DNA from: Brassica napus
Lineage: Eukaryota; Streptophyta; Magnoliopsida; Brassicales; Brassicaceae
Direction: 5' to 3'
Assembly (NCBI RefSeq): GCF_020379485.1
Contig: NC_063447.1
Span: 61,493,452 to 61,557,451, forward strand
Length of the DNA: 64,000 nucleotides
Part shown: positions 34,400 to 45,413 of the stretch, piece after piece
Layout: each line of letters opens with the position of its first letter
How positions within the stretch are numbered: position 1 is the first letter of the stretch
Translations under genes and position numbers: made by a program
Notes under the pieces: generated by a model
Seen by the model: the letters and a program-made list of their open reading frames with translations, nothing else
Database searches by the model: none
What the model was told of the DNA's origin: nothing

Positions 34400-35182
34400 A
34401 GCTGAGAGGAAACAGAGGAAAATCACCAGACCAAGAGTTTTTCTTCTCTGGCTGCTTCTGTGGCCTCCTCTCTCTCAGAATCGAGGTATGTAGTTCTTGT
34501 TGCTTGTGAATTATTTTAGTTCTCTTTGATTTAATATTCATTTTTTTTCACTTTCTAGTGTTCTGGATTGTTTCAAAAGATCTGTCTTTTCTTGTTTTTG
34601 TTGTTGTTGTCTTCATGTGTTTCACTAATACAATTCTCTAAGCAAAGTTTTCAACTTTCAATTTTGTAATATCAGCATATTAAATTTCAGAGCTTTTACA
34701 CTTACAAAACTGTCTCTGTCTCTGTCTTCTGCATCAAACAAGCAATTTTTTGTGATGGTTTAGTCAGTTCACCTAATTTAAAGAGAAGATATATGGTTGG
34801 CCTAAGATTTGTCATAAAAGTTAAAACTTCCTTTTTCATGGAAGCTCAACAACTTGTAACATATCTCTCTTAGGCAGTTTTTGTATTGTGTTCTTGGATC
34901 TTTGTAACTGCTGTTTCATTTAAATCATGCAGGTAAGGCTTTTTGTTGTGGGGAGCAATCATGCTAACTTGCAGCTTCTTGCAACATCCTAGCCATCAAT
35001 ATATGTAAGAAACGTTTCTAATGAAATGTTTCAGTTTTAATCAAGTACACAATTTTATGCATAGATCTTTAAGACTAGCATAAAGGTTATTCATCCTTTG
35101 ATGTGTCTGAAAGAAAAAAAAAGAGCTTCAACAAAGGTTAGAGTTATGTTTTTATTGTGACAGGTAAGGGAATGTTGGAGAA
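34400..35182 (+). promoter_or_regulatory. 5' leader with introns of the IQD gene
   Basis: Pyrimidine-rich leader sequence from about 34420 (TTCTTCTCTGGCTGCTTCTG) ends in AGAATCGAG|GTATG, a good donor. Acceptor-like CAG sites precede 34933 and 35163, just before the ATG at 35183. This looks like a 5' untranslated region with one or two introns, common in IQD genes. Exact borders need transcripts. Confidence 0.5.
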
Positions 35183-36997
35183 ATGGGGAAGAAAGGTAGT
35201 TTGTTTTCTGCAATCAAAGGGGTTTTTACTCCACATTCCAAAGAGAAGCTAGTCAATGTAAGCTGATTACTCTCAACAAATGTTGGATTTAAAGAGTTTT
35301 TTGATGGTGCTTGTCTGCTTGATGATGAGATTACTTTGGCTCCTGGTGGGCAATTTTTTGGTAACAGGAAGCAGAGAGAAAGAGTGGCAAAGAAAAGAGG
35401 AAGAAAGGCTTTGGGAAGCTAAAGCGTGGAGAGAGCAGTTCATTTCTTCCCATCTTCAGAGAGCCTAGTAGTATTGAAAAGATTTTGGCAGATGCTGAGA
35501 GAGATCACAATCTTGTTTTCAGGCCTCCTACTCCTCCTGATCAATCAAATCCACCCTCAGCCTCTCCGCCACCTCCTCTGAGGCCTGCTTCTCCGCAGTC
35601 TCCTCCTCCTAGAGATATTGACCTTCCAAGATTGGATTCTTCAAGATCGCTTTCACTGAAGCCCCCTGATGAATCAAATCCATCATCAGCCTCTTCTAGT
35701 ACTCCTCTGAAGCCTGGAGTTCCTTCCCCTCCCATAGTTCCTTCTCCAGAACCAACTTCACCAAGAGTTGTCTCCCCACAAGCAGTCTCTATAAAGCACC
35801 CTTCTCCAAGACCAACTTCACCAAGAGTTGCTTCCCCACAGGCTGTCCCTCCAAAGCCGCCTACTCCAAGAGAAGGCCAACTAAGGTTGGAACTACCTTC
35901 ACCAAAGACTCCTCCAAGAGTAGATGCTCCAAAAGTAGAACCATCAACTTTGGATGCTCCAAGAACTGTACTGCCACTGGAGATTGTTTCTAGACCAGAG
36001 CCAACTCTCTTGGTCCAACATGCTTCTGCAGCAAAGATTCAAGCAGCTTTCAGAGGCTACACGGTACGTATACACACATTCTTGTTTCTGTTTTAAAGTT
36101 ACACTAGCCTCCATATCCAGAACAAGAGAGTTGTTGATTCGTATGAAACAGGCAAGGAGGAGTTTCAGAGCTCTCAAAGGTTTAGTCAGGCTTCAAGGAG
36201 TGGTGAAAGGATACAACGTGAAGCGTCAGACGGTAAATGCAATGAAGTACATGCAGAAACTGGTCCGTGTTCAGTCCAAACTTCAGTCACACCGCATAAG
36301 AACGTCGGAAAACCAAACACAAGTTGAGAAAGACGAGGCAAACACAGGTGGTAATGATCATTGGGACGACAGTGTGCTGACAAAAGAAGAAAGGGATGCG
36401 AGATCACAGAGGAAAGCTGATGCAATCATCAAGAGAGAACGTTCCATGGCCTATGCATACTCTGACAAGGTAACACCCAAGTCTGCTCATGACGTTGGGC
36501 TCCCTCTATGGTGGAACTGGGGAGATCAACAGCTTCCTCCTGCTAGTCATGTACCGAGCCATTACATGCTAACACCAACAAGACTAAGCCCAAGATATTC
36601 AAGAGGAAGACTAAGAGGTGGTTCTCCTTTCAAGGATGATGACAGCCTCACAAGCTGCCCACCATTCCCAAGCTACATGGCTCCAACGGTCTCTGCCAAG
36701 GCCAAAGTTAGACCAAACAGCAACCCAAAAGAGAGAGTTATGGGCACACCATCATCGGTGAGAAGCGAGAAGAGGAGAGTGTCGTATCCACCGGTGCAAC
36801 GAGGTGAAGATGTGTTTAGATGGAGCAAAGGATCATTGCTGATGAGCAAGAAAGGATGTCCTGGTTCTTCTTCACCTGGAGGTGTGGTGGCTATTGAGAA
36901 GCGCAAGACAGTTAAATCTGTAGGGAATTTGAGCGTTGATTCTACTGTCTCCATGCCAGCCACAGTTGGTAAGAAACGGTTTAACAGATATGTGTGA
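35183..36997 (+). CDS. IQD14: IQ67-domain calmodulin-binding protein (IQD14-like)
   Basis: IQD proteins bind calmodulin and commonly sit on microtubules or membranes as scaffolds. Exons 35183-35257, 35368-36063 and 36152-36997 give 538 residues. The N-terminus MGKKGSLFSAIKGVFTP is the usual basic IQD start. Residues about 70-240 are rich in Pro and Ser, with repeated PTSPRV(A/V)SPQAV units. The IQ67 domain lies at about 246-306, and as in the family an intron falls inside its first IQ motif (KIQAAFRGYT, then ARRSFRALKG). The C-terminal part holds ERSMAYAYS, LPLWWNW and a basic Ser-rich tail ending KKRFNRYV. It is collinear with Arabidopsis At2g43680. The start is fixed by the conserved N-terminus. 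It appears intact. Confidence 0.9.
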
Positions 36998-37249
36998 TTT
37001 GTTTTTGATGGAACAAGTTTTTTGAATGTTACGTTTGCTTCATTTGTTGGTGGTGTTGGTTTTTGAGTGCTGCTGTAATCTTGATTATGAATTTACAGAT
37101 GTAAACATAATGAAAAGGAAAAACAATGACAGAGGATTTGGTTTGAAGGCATATATGATAACACGAGAGCTGGTAATGATATTGATGAAAAAGATCAAAG
37201 ATCAATACAACTATATATAAGCACACACAGTTTACTTAAAACTAGAAAA
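36998..37249. other. 3' region of the IQD gene
   Basis: T-rich then A-rich sequence with AATAAA-like signals. No other feature. Confidence 0.5.
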
Positions 37250-37450
37250 CTTGGATCTTGTTGAGTTTATGTGATAAATACGTTCACTGCAAGTCCGAAA
37301 AGATAAGGGCTACGAGGATCACCATGACAAAGGCCACGGGTACCTCGAAAGAAGCCATGGAGAGAGCCATTTATGCCTACTGAGTAGAGTAGACAGTGGT
37401 GGTTTGACACTCCTTTATCAAATCAAGCAAGCGAGTAGGAAGTCCGTTGG
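37250..37450 (-). pseudogene. LINE reverse-transcriptase remnant
   Basis: On the minus strand a short open piece reads GINGSLHGFFRGTRGLCHGD then PRSPYLFGLAVNVF, matching the conserved RT segment usually seen as GLRQGDPLSPYLF. The preceding piece (LPTRLLDLIKECQTTTVYS) is in another frame, so a frameshift separates them, and a stop follows. Only about 65 codons remain. No target duplication was found. Confidence 0.7.
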
Positions 37451-38160
37451 CCCTTTATTTTTGTGATCTCCACTTACAATTTAACCACTAAAAACTGGGC
37501 AGAGAAATCAAGATATATTGAAGATATTAACATATTTTGTTACTTACCTTTTCCTTTTCTTGTAATTTCCTTATCTCACAGATTAGGTTAGATTTCTTTG
37601 TAACTATATATGCCTTTTAAGGCTAGTGAATAAACAACTTCTTCCGAGTAGAGACATTGGAGGGTTCAAGTGCAGAATAAACAATTGCATGATGAAGGAT
37701 GCAAGTTTTGGATACATATTAAGAGACATCTACAACAAGTTTTCATACTACAAAGGCAGAAGTGTTACAAATCAAGGATGTTCAAGTACAAAGTAAGTTT
37801 TCATGAATTCTTTGAAGATTGGATTAGCTCTCTCATGTCTCTGCTGCCATCATTGGAGTAGTTTCCAAATGATAAACCAGCGGTTCATGAAATATCAAGA
37901 ACTCGACAAGCAACAACCTCTCTCACGTGTACTCTCTAATCTTTTCATAAAATGATCAAAACCACAAGTCAGTTAAAAACAAACGTGTGCTTACGTGTTT
38001 ATATTAAATTAAAGTTTTGGTCGCAAAATAAGCTTAAGAAAGTGACCAAAGTCGAATAAATAAGCTTAACAAAGTACATTGATCACAGTGGAATAAAAAC
38101 GACGCATTACAAATAACAACTATAAAAGAAGAGTGCGTTTAGTTCAGTTCAGTTCATTCA
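37451..38160. other. Intergenic, nothing supported
   Basis: AT-rich. A short plus-strand open frame at 37670-37861 has no recognised domain. Confidence 0.45.
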
Positions 38161-38620
38161 TCAGACAGTAGTAGAAAGAACCTTCTCAACCTGAAACAAT
38201 GTGTCGATTTTAAGCAGTTCATCAAACCAATCAACTTTCCCCCAAATTTCACTAGTGTCACGCCGCCTTTCAAGCGCAATCTCGGCACACCAAATCTCCT
38301 TGTAATGGCTAGGGTAACTAACACCATGATCACCCAATCTAATAAACCCTCTATCACGAGTGATCTTAGGCAGTCCTACCAAACCCCGCAAACCTCTCCA
38401 CCTTCTTCTTTTCTGAGTATCGTACCATTTGAACACTCCGTTAGAAGCAGAGTACCAAACGTTCTCTATCACGCAATAAGCATCTGAAAACATACACCCA
38501 CCCATCCGATCCCCGACCATGTCCCATCTACCTTCCTTGGGATCGTAAGCAAGAACCTCTTTGTTAGTCACCACATGGAACTTTCCGTCAATAGAAACAG
38601 TATCCAGACTCTAGGTAAGG
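38161..38620 (-). pseudogene. F-box/kelch-repeat protein, 3' fragment
   Basis: The minus strand encodes the C-terminal kelch part of an F-box/kelch protein: LAYDPKEGRWDMVGD, AYCVIENVWYSASNGVFKWY, IWCAEIALERR and EIWGKVDWFD, ending at the stop at 38161-38163. Upstream the frame continues to about 38612 (DTVSIDGKFHVV) and then meets a stop. The F-box and the first kelch repeats are absent. Immediately beyond lies a repeat element, so the gene was cut off at its 5' side. F-box proteins of this type act as SCF ubiquitin ligase adaptors; this piece cannot. Confidence 0.75.
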
Positions 38621-38639
38621 CGTTCTGGGACGTGGGCGT

Positions 38640-38800
38640 GGCAATACTGTAGATGTTAGAACCAACCGCCTCCAGACTCCTAAAACTCTTATTTAAGAGT
38701 CGGTTCTTATTTTTTGTAGTTCAAAGTTAAGAGACGGGTTCTTATTCCGATAAGAACCCCACTCTAAGAACCCCCAATAATCATGGTCTTAGGTTATCCC
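38640..38800. mobile_element. MITE-like remnant beside the kelch fragment
   Basis: Contains AAACTCTTATTTAAGAGTC and, at the right, the inverted-looking CTAAGAACCCCCAATAATC and GGTTCTTAT blocks. The GGTTCTTA motif recurs in both orientations. It resembles a common Brassicaceae MITE, but the ends and target duplication are not clear. Confidence 0.4.
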
Positions 38801-38879
38801 ATGATCCATGGAGGACGTCCGCATAATGAACGCTGACGTTGACTCTGCAACATAGCTAGCATCATACTCTCCAACTCTA

Positions 38880-39240
38880 ACAAACAAAAATAAACTAAAT
38901 ACAATAACAGTCTCTTTTATCTTTGCAGGTCTTGGCTTAGTTCATATGATCCTTGAGTAAAGTAACTAGTTTACTTTTTTCATGTTTATTCTTAAAGATA
39001 CAAACTTGCTTAAAGTGTTGCAGGCATTGACTAGTTCTTATGTTTTCTTTGAGGGAAATCACTAGTTTACTTTTCATGTTGCTTCTTAAAGATATACACT
39101 TGCTTAATTAATTGGTTGCAGGCATTGACTTTGCAACATGTAGCCATCTAACTCTCTATTTTTAGTCTCTCCAGGTCTTTGACTAGTTCATGTGTTTTTT
39201 TTTTTTGTGGCTTAGTTGTCTTTCATCAAGCTCTCCGGGA
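38880..39240. repeat. Promoter region of the lectin kinase with a tandem repeat
   Basis: A unit of roughly 100 bp containing CTAGTTTACTTTT, TTCTTAAAGATA, ACTTGCTTAA and GCAGGCATTGACT occurs twice in tandem between about 38930 and 39135. It lies directly upstream of the receptor kinase start. It could be a duplicated regulatory block. Confidence 0.6.
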
Positions 39241-39277
39241 CATGAATGATTACAGAAACTAACTCTTCATTCCATCA

Positions 39278-41260
39278 ATGATCATGTCTAGTAAAATCCC
39301 ATCACATGTCGTTGTCTTGATCCTTGTTCTGTTCTCTTGTACTGAACATACCCACGGCAAGCTGATAATGCAGGGATCAGCCGGATTCGTCAAAGGTTTC
39401 AGAACGTTGACGAGCACCAAGAAGCACACATATGGGCAAGCCTTCCATGACGAGATACTCCAGTTCAAGAACTCCAACGGTACCATGACATCTTTCTCCG
39501 TCACCTTCTTCTTCGCTATCGTCCCTCAGCATAAGCGCAAAGGCTCTCACGGTATGGCCTTTGTGATCTCTCCAACAAGAGGAATGAAAAATGCATCTGC
39601 TGATCAGTACCTTGGAATCTTCAACAAAGCAAACAACGGGAACAGGTCTAATCATATCTTTGCTGTTGAGCTTGACATAAACAAAGATGATGAGTTTGGT
39701 GACATTGATGATAACCATGTCGGCATCAACATAAACGGCATGAGGTCTATTGTATCTGCTCCTGCTGGTTACTATGATCAAGAGGGGCATTTCAGAAGCC
39801 TCTCTTTGATCAGTGGAAGCCTACTCAGAGTCACTATCTTGTATAGCCACAAGGATACACAGATCAATGTCACTTTATCATCACCAGAGGAAGGTTATTA
39901 CCCAAAGAAGCCACTTCTTTCTCTGAAACAAGATCTCTCACCGTACTTTTCGGAGAAAATGTATGCTGGCTTCTCAGCCTCTACCGGCTCCGTTGGAGCA
40001 ATCCATTACATGTGGGTTTGGTTCATCAACGGCTACATTACTGTTCCAAATCTTGACTTAGGGATACCAAAGTTTCCATCATATCCCATAACAAAAACTA
40101 AGGTAGCTCTGATAGTTTTGGGGACAAGCTTGGCCTTGGCTCTTTTTGCTGCACTTGTTGCTTCAGCTTTGAGTCTCTTCTACTATAAGAGACATATGAA
40201 GGTTATGGAGGTTTTAGAGGAATGGGAGATCGAATGTGGACCTCATAGGTTTGCTTACAAAGAGCTTTTCAAAGCCACAAACGGTTTCAAACAGCTTCTA
40301 GGCAAAGGAGGGTTTGGTCAGGTCTTTAAAGGCACACTTCCAGGTTCCAACGCAAAGATTGCTGTGAAACGTGTTTCTCACGGCTCGAGCCAAGGGATGC
40401 GTGAGTTCTTAGCTGAGATAGCTACCATTGGTCGTCTTAGACACCCGAATCTAGTCAGGCTTCTTGGTTACTGCAGGTACAATGAAGAGCTCTACTTGGT
40501 TTATGACTATATGCCCAATGGTAGCCTTGACAGGTATCTCTATGGAGGATCATCAGATCAAGAAGAGCTTTCTTGGAGTCAACGTTTCAAGATCATCAAA
40601 GATGTTGCCTCTGCACTAGCCTATCTCCACCACGAGTGGTTACAAGTTGTGATTCATAGAGACATCAAGCCAGCAAATGTACTAATAGACGACAAGATGA
40701 ATGCAAGTCTTGGAGATTTTGGACTAGCTAAGCTGTATGATCAAGGACACGAAGCTCAGACGTCAAGCGTGGCTGGAACGTTTGGTTACATGGCACCAGA
40801 GCTCATGAGAACGGGGAGACCGACGACGGGAACAGATGTTTACGCCTTTGGTGTGTTCATGCTTGAAGTTTCTTGCGGTAGGAAGCTCTTTGAGCCGCGA
40901 GCTGAGCCTGAAGAGATTGTTCTTGCGGATTGGGCGATTAACCGTTGGGAGAACGGTGATATCATAGAGGCGGCTAGTGAAAGAATCAGACGAGAGTATG
41001 ATAAGGGACAGCTTGAGGTTGTTTTGAAGCTGGGAGTGTTGTGTTCTCACCAGGCTGAAGAGGTTAGGCCGGATATGGCTACGGTTGTTAAGATCTTGGA
41101 GGGAGTTTCTGAGCTTCCGGATAATTTGCTTGATGTTGTTAGGACTGAGAAGTTGGGGAGATGGTATGAGATGTATGGAAAGGTGCTTGATGTGGAGGTG
41201 ACAATGGAGTCTGGAGGTAACTTGACGGTCACGGAACCGTTGACTTCTGTAGGACGGTAA
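39278..41260 (+). CDS. L-type lectin receptor-like kinase
   Basis: Plasma-membrane receptor kinase with an outer legume-lectin domain. It is a single exon of 660 residues, as usual for this family. Order: signal peptide (1 to about 27), legume-lectin domain (about 28-262), one membrane span (about 276-299, VALIVLGTSLALALFAALVA), then a Ser/Thr kinase domain (about 335-610). Visible kinase motifs are GKGGFGQVFKG, the lysine in IAVKRV, the catalytic loop HRDIKPANV, DFGLAKLYD and GYMAPELM. The lectin part has the FAVELDINKD and DDNHVGININ segments that carry metal ligands in active legume lectins. RD kinase features are complete. It is collinear with Arabidopsis At2g43690/At2g43700 (clade V). 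A role in wall-membrane contact or immunity is inferred from the family. Confidence 0.93.
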   Translation: MIMSSKIPSHVVVLILVLFSCTEHTHGKLIMQGSAGFVKGFRTLTSTKKHTYGQAFHDEILQFKNSNGTMTSFSVTFFFAIVPQHKRKGSHGMAFVISPTRGMKNASADQYLGIFNKANNGNRSNHIFAVELDINKDDEFGDIDDNHVGININGMRSIVSAPAGYYDQEGHFRSLSLISGSLLRVTILYSHKDTQINVTLSSPEEGYYPKKPLLSLKQDLSPYFSEKMYAGFSASTGSVGAIHYMWVWFINGYITVPNLDLGIPKFPSYPITKTKVALIVLGTSLALALFAALVASALSLFYYKRHMKVMEVLEEWEIECGPHRFAYKELFKATNGFKQLLGKGGFGQVFKGTLPGSNAKIAVKRVSHGSSQGMREFLAEIATIGRLRHPNLVRLLGYCRYNEELYLVYDYMPNGSLDRYLYGGSSDQEELSWSQRFKIIKDVASALAYLHHEWLQVVIHRDIKPANVLIDDKMNASLGDFGLAKLYDQGHEAQTSSVAGTFGYMAPELMRTGRPTTGTDVYAFGVFMLEVSCGRKLFEPRAEPEEIVLADWAINRWENGDIIEAASERIRREYDKGQLEVVLKLGVLCSHQAEEVRPDMATVVKILEGVSELPDNLLDVVRTEKLGRWYEMYGKVLDVEVTMESGGNLTVTEPLTSVGR

Positions 41261-41759
41261 AAAGTGGTTGGTGAGGGTTTAATAACATGTGAGACGGTGT
41301 TTGCTTCTACAATTGTTTTTGTTGTTGTTTGAATGCATCATTTGGTTTATGTGTTTGTGTGTTTAGTCTTATGTTGAAAGAAAAACTTGTCTGCATTTAA
41401 TATGGGTTTGGGATATGTGAATTTTTTTTTGAAAAATAATGGACAATACTTTGGTTTTTCGGTTATAGAGAACCGAACCGAACCGATGACCAAACCGATT
41501 CATTTTAAAAGCATTGCCGATCGGTTCCTCTCCAATAACCGGACAATAACCGATTCCCCTAAGTGTCGGTTCGGTTCGGATCGGACCACTCGGTTCGGGG
41601 CAAAATCCCAGCGCTAATACTTAGCTTATTAAGGCTTAGAAAGGTTTAGGTTTCTTAAAGCATAAAAAGATAGTATCAAACGTATACAATAGGTGGTAAT
41701 GGTATTGTAAATTTGGATTTGAAAAAAAAATCGCCAACAATGATTCTAAGTTCTAACAA
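41261..41759. other. 3' flank with degenerate hAT-like remnant
   Basis: 41442-41616 is dense with CGGTTCGG/ACCGAACC motifs and ends CCCAGCGCTA, the reverse of TAGCGCTGGG, similar to the termini of the hAT-like element at 363. No target duplication could be found, so it is probably an old or truncated copy. Confidence 0.45.
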
Positions 41760-43290
41760 ATCTATATTATAACCAGGACCCGATCATTTTATTTATATAT
41801 ATACAATATTTTTTTTGTTGTTATTATATAATTTCTTTCTAATGGACCCGATCAATTTTTATTAAAAATTGTGGAACTAAACTATAATTAATATACATGG
41901 GTTGATCGGATTGGACATTAAACAAATTATGACACAAAAAATTATTTTTTTCCACCAAACATATTTTTGAAAAAAATGAACAGTATTGTTTCCACAGTTG
42001 AATTATTTTGACATTTCTCTTTCATATGGTTTTGAAAGGTTTCAGATCAACTATCAAATTGATACATGACATTTTATTGTTTTTACTCGTATGCTTACAG
42101 AAAATTTACATTTTTGTAATTTAAAATCGTTTTAAAAAAATTCAAAATATAACATATAAGACAAAATCTAACATATAAAAAAAATATAACATATAAAGTT
42201 TCTTCATTTTTGTAATTTAAAGTTATTTTAAAATATAACATATAAAGTTTTCTCATTTTTGTAATTTAAAGTCATTTTAAAAAATTCAAAATATTACATA
42301 TAAGAAAAAATCTAATTTTTTATTATTATATGGTTAATGTGATTGTTTAATTTTTTTAATACAATATAAAATTAAACAAAAATGAAAAATGATACAAAAA
42401 TTGTTATCAAATCTTTATTATTCATAATCATTAATTTTTATATATATGTTAATCATATTAGGTAATTCCGTAGTTTTTATTTAGGAAAGAATACACGCTT
42501 TTTAACCGTAGTTCTTCATTTTTGTAATTTAAAGTTATTTTAAAATATAACATATAAAGTTTTCTCATTTTTGTAATTTAAAGTCATTTTAAAAAATTCA
42601 AAATATTACATATAAGAAAAAATCTAATTTTTTATTATTATATGGTTAATGTGATTATTTAATTTTTTTAATACAATATAAAATTAAACAAAAATGAAAA
42701 ATGATACAAAAATTGTTATCAAATCTTTATTATTCATAATCATTAATTTTTATATATATGTTAATCATATTAGGTAATTCCGTAGTTTTTATTTAGGAAA
42801 GAATACACGCTTTTTAACCGTAGTTCTTCATTTTTGTAATTTAAAGTTATTTTAAAATATAACATATAAAGTTTTCTCATTTTTGTAATTTAAAGTCATT
42901 TTAAAAAATTCAAAATATTACATATAAGAAAAAATCTAATTTTTTATTATTATATGGTTAATGTGATTATTTAATTTTTTTAATACAATATAAAATTAAA
43001 CAAAAATGAAAAATGATACAAAAATTGTTATCAAATCTTTATTATTCATAGTCATTAATTGTTATATATATGTTAATCATATTAGGTAATTCCGTAGTTT
43101 TTATTTAGGAAAGAATACACGCTTTTTATATTTTTGGTTAATATAATGTTTCCTATTAATTGAATTTTGACCAACATTTTTTCAATTGATTTTTAAGTGA
43201 CATCCTAATTAAATGACACCTAAGTAGTGTCTCTTTTAAATTAATACAAACTTAAGATTACAACTTTTAAAATAATTCTCAATTAATATA
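41760..43290. repeat. Dispersed AT-rich repeat, family B copy 2, internally expanded
   Basis: Similar to 32130-33000 along most of its length. It starts near TATATTATAACCAGGACCCG and ends near TTCTCAATTAATATATAG. Its central part has been expanded into a tandem array (see the next entry). No coding sequence. Confidence 0.6.
42200..43135. repeat. Three tandem copies of a 312-bp unit
   Basis: The start motif TTCTTCATTTTTGTAATTTA occurs at 42200, 42512 and 42824, a constant spacing of 312 bp. Each unit runs through TTAGGTAATTCCGTAG and GGAAAGAATACACGC. The copies are nearly identical, so the expansion is recent. The third diverges at its end. Confidence 0.9.
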
Positions 43291-43519
43291 TAGATCCTGA
43301 AGGCGACACATCAGGCGTCAGCATCAGATGGGTCATACTTTAAAAAATGTGAAAACGTCAGCATCAGGTGGGTCATACTTTAAAAAATGTGAAAAAATGT
43401 CAAGCTCATGATTCAAACCCGGATTATTGAAATACAAACACCAGAATTTATAAAACTAAACTAAAGAATAATTTGTACATTGATGACCGAAACTAATATA
43501 TATTTATGAAGGTCGGAAG
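43291..43519. other. Short spacer
   Basis: A block with GTCATACTTTAAAAAATGTG is directly repeated (about 43331 and 43372). No gene. Confidence 0.5.
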
Positions 43520-44124
43520 CCCTCTGCTCTCTCTCTCTCCGCTCTCTCTCTATGCTCTCTCTCTCTCCGCTCTCTCTCTCTCTCTCTCTCTCCGCTCTCT
43601 CTCTCTCCCTGCTCTCTCTCTCTTCCCGCTCTCCGCGCCCTCTCCCCGCACCCGCTCTCCGCGCCCTCTTCCCGCTCTCTCTCCCCACTCGCTCTCTCTC
43701 CCCGCTCGCTCTCTCTCCCCGCCTCTCCGCGCCCTCTCCCCGCGCCCGCTCTCCGCGCCCTCTCCCCGCTCTCTCTCCGCTCTCTCTCCCCGCTCTCTCC
43801 CCGCTCTCTCTCTCTCCCCGCGCCCTCTCCCCGCTCGGTCTCCCCGCTCAGTCTCCCCGATCTCTCTCTCTCTCCGCTCCCTCTCACCTCGCGCTCTCTC
43901 TCACCCCGCGCTCTCTCCCCCGCGCTCTCTCCCCGCTCGCTCTCTCCCCTCCCCCGCTCGCTCTCTCTCTCTCTGCTCTCTCTCTCTCCTCGCTCTCTCT
44001 CTCTCCCCGCTCTCTCTCCCTCTCTCCCCGCTCGCTCTCTCTCCCCGCTCTCTCTCCCCGCTTTCTCTCTCTCCCCGCTCTCTCTCCCCGCTTTCTCTCT
44101 CTCCCCGCTCTCTCTCCCCGCTTT
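43520..44124. repeat. 600-bp CT/CCG-rich low-complexity tract
   Basis: Nearly the whole stretch is made of CTCTCTCTC runs separated by CCCCG or CCGC, with a loose unit such as CTCTCTCTCCCCG. The plus strand is almost free of A and the minus strand almost free of T. Long open frames through it are an artefact of composition. It sits where the 5' part of the desaturase gene should be. Confidence 0.9.
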
Positions 44125-44314
44125 TTATGGTGAAATGCATCTCCACTTTTAGCATTGAGATGAGATTCTTGAAACGTATCATGATGTTACGTCTGTTTTC
44201 TTTCTTTAAAGACATTACGTTGGACTTCACGCTTCTTATTATAATAGAGAGCTTCCTTGAGAAAACAACTGGCGTCTATGCATGCTTACTTCGTAGCCTC
44301 TCTCTCATTCACAG

Positions 44315-44866
44315 GATCCACGTACAGAGAACAACCCTTACCTCGACTTCATCTACACATCATTCCAAGAAAGAGCCACCTTCATCTCCCACGGCAACAC
44401 AGCTCGGCAAGCCAAAGAGCACGGAGACCTCAAGCTAGCTCAAATCTGCGGGACAATAGCTGCAGACGAGAAGCGGCACGAGACAGCTTACACCAAGATA
44501 GTTGAGAAGCTCCTCGAGATGGCACCGTGGTGGCCTTTGCGGATATGATGAGGAAGAAAATCTCGAATGCCGGCTCACTTGATGTAAGATGGGCGTGATG
44601 ATAATCTCTTTGACAACTTCTCTTCCGTGGCTCAGAGGCTAGGTGTTTACACTGCTAAAGACTATGCGGACATTCTTGAGTTTTTGGTTGGGAGGTGGAG
44701 GATTGAGAGCTTGAAGGGGCTTTCGGGTGAAGGAAACAAAGCGCAAGATTATTTGTGTGGGTTGTCTCCGAGGATCAGGAGATTGGATGAGAGAGCTCAA
44801 GGAAGAGCCAAGAAAGGACCTAAGGTTCCTTTCAGCTGGATACATGACAGAGAAGTGCAGCTCTAA
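44315..44866 (+). pseudogene. Stearoyl-ACP desaturase, 5'-truncated and frame-broken
   Basis: Similar to plastid stearoyl-ACP 9-desaturase (FAB2/SSI2, Arabidopsis At2g43710), which makes 18:1-ACP. The sequence begins after an acceptor-like ATTCACAG and encodes [18 protein letters not shown], then [20 protein letters not shown] with the second di-iron EKRH motif. A deletion then shifts the frame near 44520 (GCACCGTGGTGGCC). An extra base follows near 44569, and a stop at 44584-44586 where relatives have tyrosine. From 44587 the normal C-terminus is open again through [18 protein letters not shown] to [14 protein letters not shown]. The first two thirds, including the first EENRH-type motif, are missing. 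It is non-functional. Confidence 0.92.
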
Positions 44867-45413
44867 GTAAAAGACTTAAAACTCTTTTTTCTTTCTGTTT
44901 CTCATTTGATATGTCTGTTGGGTCTAGTAGTGATTTAGTAGATTTGTTTTTTTTTTTTCTTCCTGTTACTTTATGTTTGGTTCTTACATAAAATTTCTAG
45001 TAGTGAAAGTCTGGTCTGTACTCAGTTTTGAAGCTGTGGAGTTTTGTTTCAGTTCAGGTTAGTTTTTTTTTTTTTTGTGGTTTTCATCTGTTTATAGAAC
45101 AAGAAGTTATGTGGCTTTTAGCAGTTTTGAAGGTTTAAGAACAGGTTTTAGCAGAAGAGATGGTTATTGAAAAGTCTACACCTTTACTCCTTAAATGTAG
45201 ATAGAAACAGAGAACAAAAGAAAAATCCTAAAGAAGAAGCTTCTCTTCTTTAACGACTCTCCAGGCCCAAATTCAAAGACTTTGGCCCAACCAGTTAGAT
45301 ACTGCCATGGGAGGCGGTGGAGGCTACAGACTATACCCAACAATGAACTCGGGGAAGGAGTAAAGATTCGAACTTTTCTCCTCTTTCTCCACATCTTTGG
45401 AAAGAAACAGAGA
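44867..45413. other. Spacer, 3' flank of desaturase relic and FAM136 leader
   Basis: T-rich 3' sequence, followed from about 45240 by the leader of the FAM136 gene. That leader has CAGGCCCAAAT and TTGGCCCAAC motifs (GGCCCA, the reverse of site II TGGGCC) at about 45263 and 45285. This fits a housekeeping promoter. Confidence 0.55.

Noticed and set aside
39377..39790. 137-residue minus-strand frame
   Set aside because: It is antisense to the lectin domain of the receptor kinase, whose sense frame is complete and conserved.
43506..44438. A 310-residue plus-strand frame and overlapping frames of up to 193 residues, rich in Leu/Ser/Pro or Arg/Glu
   Set aside because: They run through a CT-rich low-complexity tract on both strands and in several frames at once. 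The composition removes stop codons; no domain is present.
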